A stretch of 64,000 nt of DNA from Hyphococcus aureus. GTDB taxonomy: Bacteria; Pseudomonadota; Alphaproteobacteria; Caulobacterales; Parvularculaceae. Location of the stretch: the NCBI RefSeq assembly GCF_042643165.1, contig NZ_JBHRSH010000002.1, positions 1,240,001 through 1,304,000 of the forward strand, given 5' to 3'. The position numbers and the translations under genes are program-made. The notes under the pieces were generated by a model, which did not search any database, was not told the origin of the DNA, and saw nothing but the letters and a program-made list of their open reading frames with translations. This document shows, one piece after another, positions 35,573 to 46,000 of this stretch (its first letter is position 1; each line of letters starts with the position of its first letter).

Positions 35573-36772
35573 TCAAGCGATTCGGGAGTTTACCGTCACG
35601 CCGTCGGTCAGCATCCGGTGAACCGGGCATTTATCTGCGATTTCGAGCAGCCGGGCGCGCTGCGTCTCGTCGAGATCGCCTTCAAGCCGGACCTCCTTTT
35701 CGAGGACCTTGGGCGCGTGGGAATCCCCCGCCGGGCCCCGGCGGATGCGAATCTCCACGGATTTGACGTCCCATTTCTTGCGGCGGGCATACATCTGGAT
35801 GGTCATGACCCCGCAGGCGGCGAGCGCCCCCTCGACCGTGCGGGTCGGATTGGGGCCGAGATCATGGCCGCCATCGGCGGCGCTGGCGTCGATCACCATG
35901 GGGTGGCCGTCAATGGATAGCTCAACGGCGAGCGGCTCGCCCTTCATCGTGCGGGCGAGCGCGCCGCCGGTGAATTGAGGCGCGGAGGTAGTTTCCAGCG
36001 CATGCGGCGCCGCGCCGATATAACGGCCCGCCCAGGCGGCGAGCACCGAGGCGGCGTAGCGGGCATCCGCCGGGTCCGACAACAGATGATCGGCGCTGTC
36101 GAGGCTGACGAAACTTTTGGGATGTTTCGCGGCGATGAAAATCTTTGTTGCATTGTCGACCCCGACGGTCTGGTCGAACGGCGCATGCATGATGAGAAGC
36201 GGCTTCTTCAGCCTCGCCGCGCAGGCGAGCACATCCTGTTTTTCGAGATCATCGAGAAACTGTTTCTTGATGGTGAAAGGCCGACCGGCAAGCGTCACCG
36301 TCGCCATTCCCTTCTCTTCAATCTCGTCGCGATGCTCAGAAATCTGCATGGCGACGTGATCGGCCTCCGCCGGCGCGCCGATGGTGGCGACGCCTTTGAC
36401 TTCCGGAATGCGCGTCGCCGCAACAATCGCCGCCGCCCCGCCGAGAGAATGACCGATGAGGATCGACGGCGCTTCATAGGTCTCGCGCAGGAAATCCGCC
36501 GCCGCGACAAGGTCGTCCACATTGGAGGAGAAATTGGTGTTCGCGAATTCGCCTTCGGATGCGCCGAGCCCGGTAAAGTCGAACCGCATCACCGCAAAGC
36601 CTTCGGCGCGCAGCGCCCGCGCAATTTCCCGCGCCGCCTTGATATCTTTTGTGCAGGAAAAGCAATGGGCGAACAGCGCATAGGCGCGGGGTTTGTGCGG
36701 AATATCCAGCGCCGCGGCGAGCGTTTCCCCGCCTGCGCTTTGAAATTCGGTTCTTTTGGTTTCGCCGGTCAT
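35573..36772 (-). CDS. Alpha/beta hydrolase fused to OsmC-family domain
   Basis: 399 residues. N-terminal about 250 residues: a serine hydrolase with the nucleophile elbow GHSLGGAAAIVA, a HCFSCTKD oxyanion-type segment and a late SADHLLSDPADA with the catalytic His. C-terminal about 140 residues: an OsmC/Ohr fold (ACGVMTIQMYARRKKWDV). The first OsmC cysteine (ACGV) is present; the second is in NKCPVHRML. OsmC proteins reduce organic hydroperoxides with this Cys pair. The fusion is known in proteobacteria; it may hydrolyse and detoxify lipid peroxide esters. Confidence 0.9.
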   Translation of the reverse strand: MTGETKRTEFQSAGGETLAAALDIPHKPRAYALFAHCFSCTKDIKAAREIARALRAEGFAVMRFDFTGLGASEGEFANTNFSSNVDDLVAAADFLRETYEAPSILIGHSLGGAAAIVAATRIPEVKGVATIGAPAEADHVAMQISEHRDEIEEKGMATVTLAGRPFTIKKQFLDDLEKQDVLACAARLKKPLLIMHAPFDQTVGVDNATKIFIAAKHPKSFVSLDSADHLLSDPADARYAASVLAAWAGRYIGAAPHALETTSAPQFTGGALARTMKGEPLAVELSIDGHPMVIDASAADGGHDLGPNPTRTVEGALAACGVMTIQMYARRKKWDVKSVEIRIRRGPAGDSHAPKVLEKEVRLEGDLDETQRARLLEIADKCPVHRMLTDGVTVNSRIA

Positions 36773-36847
36773 GTGTCTCTCAATGCTATAAAGGCTGTCG
36801 TGTTCCGCGAAGGGGAACGGTCATCGCAACAACAAAATGACGTAACG

Positions 36848-38266
36848 CTAAACCGTCACCGCCGCAGCCGCGGCGCGATCACGGATCAGCCCCGCCTCAT
36901 CACTTTTCAGCAAGGGCTCAACGATTGAGAGCGATTGTTCGAGCAGCCGTTTCGCGGCCGCCCGGTCGGCGCCTTCCGCCGCGCGAATTTCCGCCACGAG
37001 ATCATTGGCGTAAGTGCCCGCATAGGCGCAGGCGTCCGCCAACACCTTTTCGCTAAGGCCGGGATCGGAGCCGAGGCGGCGCGCATCCGCAGGGGCGTCA
37101 TTGAGGAGCGCAACGGCGCTTTTTGCGTCGTCAATAACGCCCGGCGCAACGGGGGCGGCATAATCGGGCCGGGGCGCCGCAAGACGGCTAGACCCGCGCG
37201 CTGCGCGCACCGGAAGGGCCGCGCGCAAGGCGCGGAGCGCCTGTTCCACAAAGCGCGCATGAGCCTCGCCGGCAATATCGCGGCAAGCCTCGATCCGGTT
37301 GAGAACGACATTGTCGCCGGCCTTTTGCGCCTGGCGTGCAAGGCCTTCGGCGTAATCAATGAACCAGCCAAGCCGCGCCTTGGCGCTCTGCACCTCAAGG
37401 GCGCCGGCGCCGGCTTTTTCAAGGGCGCGCGCAATTCCTTCAAGATCCTCGAACAGGCTTTCAGGAAGCGCCATCACGGTTTCGCGCGCAGGGGTCAGCC
37501 GCTCATCCGCGCTCCGGGCGAGGTGATAATAAACGCCGAGCGCGCGCCACGGCGCCTCCAGCCGGCCTTTCAGCGCAAGCAGCAGATAGCTCGCAATCGA
37601 CGGAGACTGTTCGTAGACGGAAAGAAACAATTGCCTGAGATCGTAAATCTGTTCTTCGCTCAAAGACGGCGAATGGGAGGGCACGACAATGCGCAGTGTG
37701 CGCAACGCTTCCGCCGCCTCCATCAAGTCACGGATCTCTTCGAAATCGGCGAGCGCCGCCTCTCCGCCGAGCGTTTCGACAAGGCTCGCCCGCGTCGCTT
37801 CGGTTTCTTTGACGCGCGTAAAGAGTCGCGCCAGCCCCGCCTCGGCAGCTAAAAACAGCGACCGCTCCAACTGCTTCGTTTCGCCGCCCGACCGATACGC
37901 ATCATCCAGCGCGGCGGCGGCCATCGCCGCCTCGGTCAGCGCCGGGTCGGTCATCATCACCCGCCAGATGGGATCGAGCGATGTGCGCGCAATCTGCGCC
38001 TGGCGTTTCTTACCGCTCCTTACACTGACGAAGAAATCTTCAAAGGGCTCAAAGAATGTGCGTTTCGCGCTGGGCCTGCGCACTGGCGCCGCGCCCCGTT
38101 CACGCAGCTTGCGCCTGAGATCATCGAGCAGCGCATTATGGGGAAGACCTTCACCGCCAGCGTCGCGATCACCCTCAAGCGCGGCGAAAAGCTTTACGGC
38201 CGCAGCGACCGGAAGCTCGCCCAAAAACGCGCTCAGGCGCTCACGCTTGCGTTGTGATAATCCCAT
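36848..38266 (-). CDS. Large helical protein of unknown function
   Basis: 472 residues, no signal peptide or membrane helix. Almost all helical with many Ala/Glu/Arg, with repeated short patterns (RALRAALP, LGWFIDYAEGLARQAQKAG). An N-terminal basic region (RKRERLSAF; RRKLRERGAAPVRRP) precedes FFEPFEDFFVSVRSGKKRQ. I do not recognise a catalytic motif. It lies alone between the hydrolase-OsmC gene and the DnaJ-like gene on the same strand. Codon use matches the neighbours, so it looks native. Confidence 0.75.
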   Translation of the reverse strand: MGLSQRKRERLSAFLGELPVAAAVKLFAALEGDRDAGGEGLPHNALLDDLRRKLRERGAAPVRRPSAKRTFFEPFEDFFVSVRSGKKRQAQIARTSLDPIWRVMMTDPALTEAAMAAAALDDAYRSGGETKQLERSLFLAAEAGLARLFTRVKETEATRASLVETLGGEAALADFEEIRDLMEAAEALRTLRIVVPSHSPSLSEEQIYDLRQLFLSVYEQSPSIASYLLLALKGRLEAPWRALGVYYHLARSADERLTPARETVMALPESLFEDLEGIARALEKAGAGALEVQSAKARLGWFIDYAEGLARQAQKAGDNVVLNRIEACRDIAGEAHARFVEQALRALRAALPVRAARGSSRLAAPRPDYAAPVAPGVIDDAKSAVALLNDAPADARRLGSDPGLSEKVLADACAYAGTYANDLVAEIRAAEGADRAAAKRLLEQSLSIVEPLLKSDEAGLIRDRAAAAAVTV

Positions 38267-38338
38267 GAAGTCGTTTGTCCCGCCGGATATCGTCTTTACT
38301 CGTACGATTGAAAAGGAATGAGGTCAAACGCCTCCCGC

Positions 38339-38378
38339 GCTTGCGCGCAATAAAACTACTTGCTTGCGCGCAGTAAAA
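38339..38378. repeat. Short tandem direct repeat
   Basis: Two copies of a 17-base unit beginning GCTTGCGCGCA and ending TAAAA (38339-38355 and 38362-38378), one mismatch, period 23. It lies just after the DnaJ-like gene stop (minus strand), upstream of the helical protein gene. It may be a regulatory site or simple duplication. Confidence 0.4.
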
Positions 38379-38386
38379 TCATGCGC

Positions 38387-39325
38387 TTATGCGCCAGCGA
38401 AGTCCCGCCGCGCTTTTAGATCCGCGCCCTTCCATTTCTTGACGAATTCTTCAAGCTCCTTGTCGCCGCCTTCCGGCAGAACGATTTTCAGCTTCACATA
38501 TTGATCGCCCGCGCCGCCGGATTTTTTAGGGGCGCCGCGGCCCTTCAGACGCAGCACAGTTCCCGAGCTTGAATTTTTCGGCACATTGACGGAAACATCG
38601 CCGGCGATTGTCGGCGCCGTGATCTTGCCGCCCAGCACCGCTTCCTTCAGCGTGATGGGCGTTTCGATATAAATGTCGTCGCCCTTGCGATCGAACAGCG
38701 CATGCGGCTTTACCTTGACTTCCACATAGACGTCGCCGGCGCCGCCGGGCCCACGCTCGCCCTGCCCTTTGAGGCGCAAGGTCTGGCCGTCTTCAAATCC
38801 CGCCGGGATCGTGAGATCGAGTGTTTTGCCGTCAGGCATGGTGACGCGTTTCTTGGCGCCGTTCACAGCGTCAAGAAAATCCACTTCGAGGCGATAGCGC
38901 GTATCGCGCCCGCGCCCTTGCTGGGCGCTGTGGGCGCGCGCCTGACGCGCGCCGAAAATGTCGGAAAAGATGTCCGAGATATCGTCGAAGGAGGCGCCGG
39001 CGCCAGGGCCGCCGCCGGGACCGCCTGCGCCTGAAGAATACCCGCGCCCACCGCCCGCGCCGTCGCGCTGGGTCCATTGATGGAACGGGTTCGGACGTTC
39101 GCGCCCGTCATCGTCGATCTCGCCGCGATCGTATTTCTTGCGCCGTTCAGAATCGCCGAGAATATCGAAGGCGGCGGAGACTTCCTTGAACTTGTCTTCT
39201 GACTTCTTGTCGTCAGGATTGCGGTCGGGGTGGTATTTTTTCGCAAGCTGACGGAAGGCGGAGCGGATTTCCGCATCCGTCGCTTTCGGGGAGAGCCCGA
39301 GCACTATGTAAGGGTTCCGCGCCAC
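38387..39325 (-). CDS. DnaJ-like co-chaperone (class B, CbpA type)
   Basis: 312 residues. J domain at 1-70 with HPD at 32-34 (KKYHPDRNPDDKK), a Gly-rich segment (about 90-120), then the two-barrel C-terminal substrate-binding domain (LTIPAGFEDGQTLRLKGQGE; GKITAPTIAGDVSVNVPKNS). It lacks the CxxCxGxG zinc fingers of class A DnaJ, so it is a CbpA/DnaJ class B protein that stimulates DnaK ATP hydrolysis. The 200 bases upstream contain a strong hairpin. Confidence 0.94.
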   Translation of the reverse strand: MARNPYIVLGLSPKATDAEIRSAFRQLAKKYHPDRNPDDKKSEDKFKEVSAAFDILGDSERRKKYDRGEIDDDGRERPNPFHQWTQRDGAGGGRGYSSGAGGPGGGPGAGASFDDISDIFSDIFGARQARAHSAQQGRGRDTRYRLEVDFLDAVNGAKKRVTMPDGKTLDLTIPAGFEDGQTLRLKGQGERGPGGAGDVYVEVKVKPHALFDRKGDDIYIETPITLKEAVLGGKITAPTIAGDVSVNVPKNSSSGTVLRLKGRGAPKKSGGAGDQYVKLKIVLPEGGDKELEEFVKKWKGADLKARRDFAGA

Positions 39326-39352
39326 TGCCGGTTAAATCCTTGTTAAACCTTG

Positions 39353-39385
39353 CTCTATGGGCGGAGTCCGCCCTCCCGCATAGAG
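39353..39385. other. Composite hairpin in the DnaJ-like / DUF885 divergent region
   Basis: CTCTATG (39353-39359) pairs with CATAGAG (39379-39385), and inside it GGCGGA pairs with TCCGCC. It lies about 28 bases upstream of the leftward DnaJ-like gene and about 140 bases before the DUF885 start, where either promoter could be affected. No further function can be shown. Confidence 0.35.
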
Positions 39386-39525
39386 ATAGGTGATTTTCCC
39401 CGGAAATGAAGAGTTTAGCGTTAATTTTGGCAAGGGATTTGTCGCCAAAGCCGCCCGGAGAGGCTTTTTCAGGGCGGCCGGATTGGAGTATGCCGAAACG
39501 TAACTGCTCATTGAGGGGATATTCC

Positions 39526-41274
39526 GTGAAAAAACGTATTTTTCTGACGCTCGCCGCCGCGGCTGTGCTCTCGGGTTGTGACGCGGCGAAGGACGCCGCC
39601 GCGACGACAACGCCGTCCGATGAGGTGGCCGCCGTCGCCGACGCCTATATGGCCGCGATCGTGGAGATTTCGCCTTTCGCCATTCTCTATTCCGGCCTCG
39701 GCGCCGAAATTGAAATCCCGAATGACGCCTTTGACGATATTTCGCCCGAAGCCAATGCGCGCTTCGAGGAAACGGAGGACGCGCTGCTGGCCCGGCTTGA
39801 AAAGATCGATCCCGCAGGCCTGACCGATCGCGCCGACTGGGTCGTCTACGAAACCGTAAAGGAATACATCGTCTCGAGCGTCGGCGTGCGCATTTGCCAT
39901 CAGCCCTGGCAAAGCCTCAACCACATGTTCGGCTGGCAGAACGGATTGCCCATCATCGCCTCGATGCAACCGGTGGAAACGGATGAAGAGCGCGCCGAAG
40001 CCATGGCCCGCTGGGAAAAACTTGCCCGTTATATCGCAGCGGACAAAGCCAATCTCGAAGAGGGTCTCGCAGAAGGCTACTCCGTGCCGAAGCGCGTGGC
40101 GAACCGTGTTCTAGCGCAGCTCGACTCGCTCCTCGCCGCGCCGCCGGAAAGCTCGCCCTTCATCGCTTTCGCCGCGCAGGGCGATGACGACTTCAAGGCG
40201 GCCGCTACGGCGCTTGTTGCTGACAAGATTAATCCGGCGATCGCCGATTACCGCGCCTTTCTGAAGGACGTTTACATTCCGGCGGCGCGTGACGATCTCG
40301 CCATCACCGCCAATCCGGACGGCGCCGCCTGTTATGAGGCGCTGTTGCGGAACTATCATGGCGCGCCCATCGGGTCGGAAAAAACCTATCAGCGCGGACA
40401 GGAAACCGTCGCGGCGAACACCGCCGCGGTGATCGAGCGCGGCAAGGAATTGTTCGGCGTCGAGGACTTCGCCGAAATTCTGGAGCGCACGAAAACCGCG
40501 CCGGGCAACCGCTTTGAAAGCGAACAGGACCAGATCGATTACACGCGCGCGCTGGTTCCCGTCACAAAGGAAAAATCGGCGCCGTTCTTTTCGAACCTGC
40601 CCGCACAGGAGTTGGTCGTCGAGCCTTACGCCGACTATCTCAAAGGCACCGGACAATCCTCGCGCTATGAATCGACCCCGGCATCGGAAGGCCCCGCCAC
40701 CTATCGCATCAACACCGACGAATGGGCGACGCAAACCAAAGGCGAAGCGCAGATCGTCGTCGTGCATGAAGGTTGGCCCGGCCACCATTTGCAGATCGCC
40801 ACCGCCTCCTCCATTGAGGGATTGCATCCCATCGTTCAGCTCTTGAGCTCCACGGCCTATGTCGAAGGCTGGGCGCGCTATTCAGAAGCGCTGTCAGAAG
40901 AGGCCGGGATTTACGACACGCGCTATGGCGAAATTTCGCGCCGCGCCTGGCCCGCGCGCGGCATGGTCATGGACCCGGGATTGCACGTATACGGATGGAC
41001 CGAGCGACAGGTGAAAGACTTCGCCATCGAAAGCGGCCGCTTTGACGAGAAAAGCGCCGAAGCCCTGCTCGACCGCCTCGCCGTCATTCCGGGGCAACTG
41101 ACCGCTTACGACACCGGCGGTCTTGAAATCTTCGCGCTCCGCAAAGAAGCGGAAGAACGGCTGGGCGAAAAATTCGACATCAGGGAATTCCACGACCGCA
41201 TTCTCGAAAACGGCGCCGTTCCGCTGGGCGCGATGAGGGAGCATGTGGAGGAGTGGATTGAGGAGAATGAGTAA
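39526..41274 (+). CDS. DUF885-family lipoprotein, probable zinc peptidase
   Basis: 582 residues from a GTG at 39526, with GAGGGG at 39513-39518. The lipobox is VLSGC, so the cysteine is at about residue 18 and the protein is an exported lipoprotein. The DUF885 signature HEGWPGHH lies at residues 414-421 and resembles the zinc-binding HExxH of M32-like peptidases. Other family segments: YYTVK-like WVVYETVKEY, and GWARYSEAL. The substrate is probably a peptide, but this is an inference from the fold. The frame continues 40 codons upstream; the lipoprotein signal sets the start. Confidence 0.9.
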   Translation: MKKRIFLTLAAAAVLSGCDAAKDAAATTTPSDEVAAVADAYMAAIVEISPFAILYSGLGAEIEIPNDAFDDISPEANARFEETEDALLARLEKIDPAGLTDRADWVVYETVKEYIVSSVGVRICHQPWQSLNHMFGWQNGLPIIASMQPVETDEERAEAMARWEKLARYIAADKANLEEGLAEGYSVPKRVANRVLAQLDSLLAAPPESSPFIAFAAQGDDDFKAAATALVADKINPAIADYRAFLKDVYIPAARDDLAITANPDGAACYEALLRNYHGAPIGSEKTYQRGQETVAANTAAVIERGKELFGVEDFAEILERTKTAPGNRFESEQDQIDYTRALVPVTKEKSAPFFSNLPAQELVVEPYADYLKGTGQSSRYESTPASEGPATYRINTDEWATQTKGEAQIVVVHEGWPGHHLQIATASSIEGLHPIVQLLSSTAYVEGWARYSEALSEEAGIYDTRYGEISRRAWPARGMVMDPGLHVYGWTERQVKDFAIESGRFDEKSAEALLDRLAVIPGQLTAYDTGGLEIFALRKEAEERLGEKFDIREFHDRILENGAVPLGAMREHVEEWIEENE

Positions 41275-41334
41275 GCGCGACGGTGAGTCCTAACTCCATA
41301 AATGGGCGCCAGACTAGTTTGCGGATGCTGCTCC

Positions 41335-43053
41335 CTATGGCGCAGCATCCAGCAACGCTCCAACTCTTGAGCGGATATCCGCGTCCAACTTTGGCAAAAC
41401 CCTTTCCTCACAATCCGGCCAATAACCGTTTATTCCTCTCAGAATAACTGCGCCAGCGTGCTCGGCCTTGGAAACTGGCACACCTTGAGATCTTAATTTT
41501 GCGTCAATAGCTTCAACCTTGCTCAGCAAGTCGTCGTTCAGCTCGCCTTCCAGCAAATAGCCGCGCATGCTGTTTGAGAAGACAGCGTCATATCCAACAC
41601 CGGGGACACGTTCTTCATCATCGTCTCCATCGAAGAGAAAGCACCGCAGCTCCACTCTTACAATTTCATCAAGCGTAAGATCATAACTCCGCCAATCGAA
41701 ATAAGGAGAATAATGAAGGCCATCTGTATGAACGATCCTGCGCCAGTTGACGTCGAGCGCCGTAAAAATAACCGCAGCAATGCCCAGAAGAACACTCGCT
41801 TTATAGATGAAACCGCTGAATTCATCATACGCCTCGCGAATGAACTGCTGCGGATCAATCTGTTGATCCGGATCATAACGGCGCTTGCGCACGAACCGCG
41901 TGAATATTTTCGCATAAGACTGCAATGGGCGCGGCTCTCCATTCATGCTATTCCAACCGCATCGCATATGGAGATATTCGCCGAAACGCTGGTGTCGTTT
42001 ACCCAGCCATTGGAAGACGGCCCAGTAGGCAGTGCTGGCAAATAGAAAACTGAAAGCAACACCGCCAATGAAACCAGGCCCAAACGACGATATAACGCTT
42101 TCTTCCGGGATGCCCGAAACCTCAACGGCATTGAAGAATTCGGCTTCAAGCCAAAAAACAAGAACTGGAAGCGCTAAAAACCAAGCAATCAGACCTAGCA
42201 CTGCGGACCAATACAGCCAGCTGTATGATGCAGGGAAGCTTGCGTCCGAGATGTAGTCATCGATACTTTGAAGACTTTTTTCGATAAAGGTTCTTTCCTG
42301 TATGGATAGCGACCGATTCACGTCCTCGCCAGCCGCTGACCCAGAGCCAACAGCTATCCTTTCGATGACAATCTGGATCAGGAAGAAAATTGAATAGACG
42401 AGGATAATGATGACTGGAATGTAGAGGATTTTCCAAAACACGCCGCCTAGCACGTCAGGTATTCGAGCGAAGTCTATATCCGCGCCCTCAAAGATGACCC
42501 GCACCATTAAAGCGCCATAGAAAAAGAACAGTACGAGCAGTACGATCTGGAGCGCAACAACGATCCCAATGTGCATTACGCCCGTCACCGCCGCAGCCGG
42601 TGACAATGATTTCAATTCGTAGAAGTCGGCGGGTATAAGCGGCTCATTTACCGCTTTTTCAGCGCCATCATCCTGTATTTCATTCGCATCTTTACTCGCT
42701 CCATTTTGCGCGAGGAGTTGGAACAAATTCAGAAAAGAAAGAACAGGAAACGCCAGCACCCAAGAAAATTTCGGGTCGCCAACGAGCAATGCCTTTCCGC
42801 CAAGCCATCCGTTGAGCATCAACGAGAAAAAAAGCAACGAAACCCAAAATTGGCTTGTGCTTTTGCTGGCGGAAACGATCAGCGAAAACAGACCTATGGC
42901 AATCCAGTGAGCTTGAATGAGCACAAAGGAGTCGCTGCCCGGTGGTTGAGAGACAAAAATCGGCTCTATTTGGTCAAGAAATATGCCAATCAGGATACAT
43001 GCGATCCCACCGAGCGCATTGATAGCGCTGAAGAACTGTCTGCCGCTGATCAC
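41335..43053 (-). CDS. Multi-pass membrane protein of unknown function
   Basis: 572 residues with about eight hydrophobic segments in three clusters (near 10-110, 155-235 and 280-355), with a further helix near 425 and a soluble, acidic C-terminal third (LFDGDDDEERVPG). Base composition is clearly lower in GC than the genes around it, although less extreme than the orphan at 16772. It sits just downstream of the GTA baseplate gene (its start is 44 bases away) on the same strand, so it could be read through from the GTA operon, but it does not match any GTA component I know. The family is not recognised. Confidence 0.72.
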   Translation of the reverse strand: MISGRQFFSAINALGGIACILIGIFLDQIEPIFVSQPPGSDSFVLIQAHWIAIGLFSLIVSASKSTSQFWVSLLFFSLMLNGWLGGKALLVGDPKFSWVLAFPVLSFLNLFQLLAQNGASKDANEIQDDGAEKAVNEPLIPADFYELKSLSPAAAVTGVMHIGIVVALQIVLLVLFFFYGALMVRVIFEGADIDFARIPDVLGGVFWKILYIPVIIILVYSIFFLIQIVIERIAVGSGSAAGEDVNRSLSIQERTFIEKSLQSIDDYISDASFPASYSWLYWSAVLGLIAWFLALPVLVFWLEAEFFNAVEVSGIPEESVISSFGPGFIGGVAFSFLFASTAYWAVFQWLGKRHQRFGEYLHMRCGWNSMNGEPRPLQSYAKIFTRFVRKRRYDPDQQIDPQQFIREAYDEFSGFIYKASVLLGIAAVIFTALDVNWRRIVHTDGLHYSPYFDWRSYDLTLDEIVRVELRCFLFDGDDDEERVPGVGYDAVFSNSMRGYLLEGELNDDLLSKVEAIDAKLRSQGVPVSKAEHAGAVILRGINGYWPDCEERVLPKLDADIRSRVGALLDAAP

Positions 43054-43096
43054 TGAACCGCCACCCCTATATCACTTGTAACATTTAATACTTGGA

Positions 43097-46000
43097 CTAG
43101 GTCAGTACAATATCTCTTCGCGCCTCCGCTCCCTCTCCCACCGCATCGGAAACTTGAGCGACCGCGAAGGTGAGCGTCGCACCGGGGTCGCTTGATCCGA
43201 AATCGGCGAGGATGTCCGCCGCGGCGTAGGCGTACTCGCTCGTCGTTGTCTCGACGGTGCGCACGGGGCTCGCGCCGTCATAGATGGTGACGCGGTACCG
43301 CTCGTCATATTCGCTTAACGGAACCTCGCCCTCCCATGAATCGCCGCCCTCTCGCGTGCGCCTGATCCATGACAGGCGAATGTCGCTTCCCGCCCACGCG
43401 GCGCGCAAATGCACCGGCGACAGGGGGATGAGCCCGCGCGCGCTCATGGTCAGCGTCTTGGTCGTGAAATTATCCGTATCGGGAAGGTCTCCTTCCGGCC
43501 CCGCCTGCCAGACGAAGGAAAGCCCGCGGGCGTTCACTGAAAATGCGGCTTGCGTCACGGCGGAATTGAGCAACACAAAGCGCGCATCGACCGACGCGCC
43601 CGCCATCGCTTGCTGCTCGCTGCCTGCCTGTCCGCGCAACAGCCCCGACAGGCGCCAGCGCCCGTTCTCCAACAGCTCAGCCGTTTCAAACTGACAGATC
43701 TCCCAGCCGCCATTGTCGGCCTCGACCGCGAACAGATTGGCGCCGGCGAAGACATCCTCTTCCGATTTCGACGAGAGCGCGCCGAATGCAAGGCGCAGAT
43801 CCACATGGCGATAAACACGTCTTCCCGATCCCGCGGGCGGCAGGGCGGTCTTGATCCGGCCCATCACCGCGCGCGAGGACGCAAGTCCCGCCAGCGCCGG
43901 GGCGCCTTCGCCCGCGCTGCGATAAAGCGCGGCGCCGCCGGGCCACGGATCGGAAAACGCGGCGAACCAGGGAGCCGCCGGGTCGTCGCCGCTCCGGAGC
44001 AGCGGCAAATCCATCAGCGCCCAGATCGGCGCCGAATAGATATTGATGTCGCCCGACGCGGCGTAAGCGGCTGTCGACAGGGGCGCGTCATAAACTGCGG
44101 GCGCGACGCGCAGCAGAGATGCGTCCCGCGCAAAGCCGTCCTCAATCTCGGTCACACGATACAAGCGCTCCGCCCCCAGATCATTGAGGATGATCGCGTC
44201 GCCTGGCTCCAGCGCGGCGGCGGACGGCGGCAGGGCGAAGGACAATCCCTCGCGCATCACCCACGCGTCGGCGAGAATGGAGCGCGCCCGCGCCTCCGCT
44301 TCCGATGCGGGCATCACCGCCGCGATGTCGGCGCCCGCCTCGCGATGGGGACGCGCGCCGGGATCGCGCGCTTCGGCGACGGCGGAGGCGAACCCGTCCT
44401 GCTCATCGAAAAAGCCAAGCCGGAATGCGGCGGGCAAATCGGTCTCCTGCGCCAGCGTCAGGGTAAAGGCGCCGTCCCGCCGTTCCGCGAGATCGGCCGT
44501 ATCAAGGATCATCACCGGCGCGCCCGAGCGCGGCTGGAACCGCAAGATGTCGCCGGATTCCACCACATCGAATTGATAGACATCCGCGAGCGGATCGATC
44601 ATCTCGCGTGCGGACATGGGCCGGTCGACCACATAGCCGGTGGCGACGCCTTCGAGCCCGCCGGATTCCACATTCGTAAAACCCGCCTCGGCGGCGAGCG
44701 CCGTCACCAGCAAATCGAGCGGCGCGCGGCCAAGGCGGCCATTCAGCCAATGCCCCTTCTCCCAGTTCGGAGTATCGCCCCAGACATCGGACCGCGCGGG
44801 AAAGTCCGGAAAGGGCCGCGCATCCCACGCCCACACATAACGCCGGTCGATATCCACCATGCGCGCTCCGTAAACGGAGGATGTCGGGTTATTGGCGTGT
44901 TTCGACCAGTAACGCGTCTGCGCCTCCAGGAAGCGCCGTTGCGCCATGTCATCGCGATGACCGGAGGAAAAGTGCGGCGTCGCGCTTTCAGTGCTTTTCG
45001 GATCGACAAAAACATTGGGCTGGTTTGCGCCCTTGTCGATTGCGGGACAGCCTGTCTCCGTAAAATAAATCGGCTTCGATTGCGGAACCCACGCCGTCGG
45101 CGCTCCGGCCTTCACGCCGCCGGGACGGTTGTAATGGGCGTTGCTCCACCAGTTCAGAAAATCCTTGTTGCGGAACACCCAGTGCTCGCCATAAGCGCCA
45201 TCGGTGATGGCGGTGCGTGTTTGCGCCGCGCGGTCGGCGTCCGAGGCGTAATGCCAATCATAGCCTTCGCCGCCGCCGATATTGTCTTGCAGATATTGCA
45301 GATCATACTGGCTCTTGGCGCCGGCGAGCGCGTCCGTGTGGGCGTAACCGTCGCGCCAGTCGGCGGCGGGCATGTAATTGTCGACGCCGATGAAATCGAT
45401 GTTTCCGTTGGCCCACAGCGAATCCAGATGAAAGAACACATCGCCCGATCCGTCGGCTGGCTGATGGCCGAAATATTCAGACCAGTCGGCGGCGTAGGAA
45501 ATCTTCGTCGAGGGCCCGAGGATCGCCCGCACCTCAGCCGCAAGCGAAATCATCTGCGTCACCGCCGGATAGTTGTCGGCGTTGTCCCGCGTCGTCGTTA
45601 CCCCACGCAGTTCAGAGCCCAGCAAAAATGCATCGACCCCGCCCGCAAGCGCGCAGAGTTTGGCGTAATGCAGAATGAACCGCCGGAACGACCATTCGGC
45701 AGGGCCCGCATAAACCACCTCGCCATTGGCGATGGAAAAATGCGCCGCGCTCGCGGTTCCGAAAAAGCTGGCGATAGCGCTTGTGGCGCCGGCGGTCTTG
45801 TCCGCCGCCCCGGCGTCAATGCGCCCGCGCCACGGATAGCCACTCGCATCCATCAGGATGAAGGGATGGAACATCACCTTCAGTCCCTTGGCGTTCAACG
45901 ATTGTATGGTCTCGACGATGTTTTTGTCGGCGGGCGTCCCGCCGTAAGCGGCGCCGCCATCATGGGTGGAGATCAGATGCGCAGCCGAACGCGTCACCCC

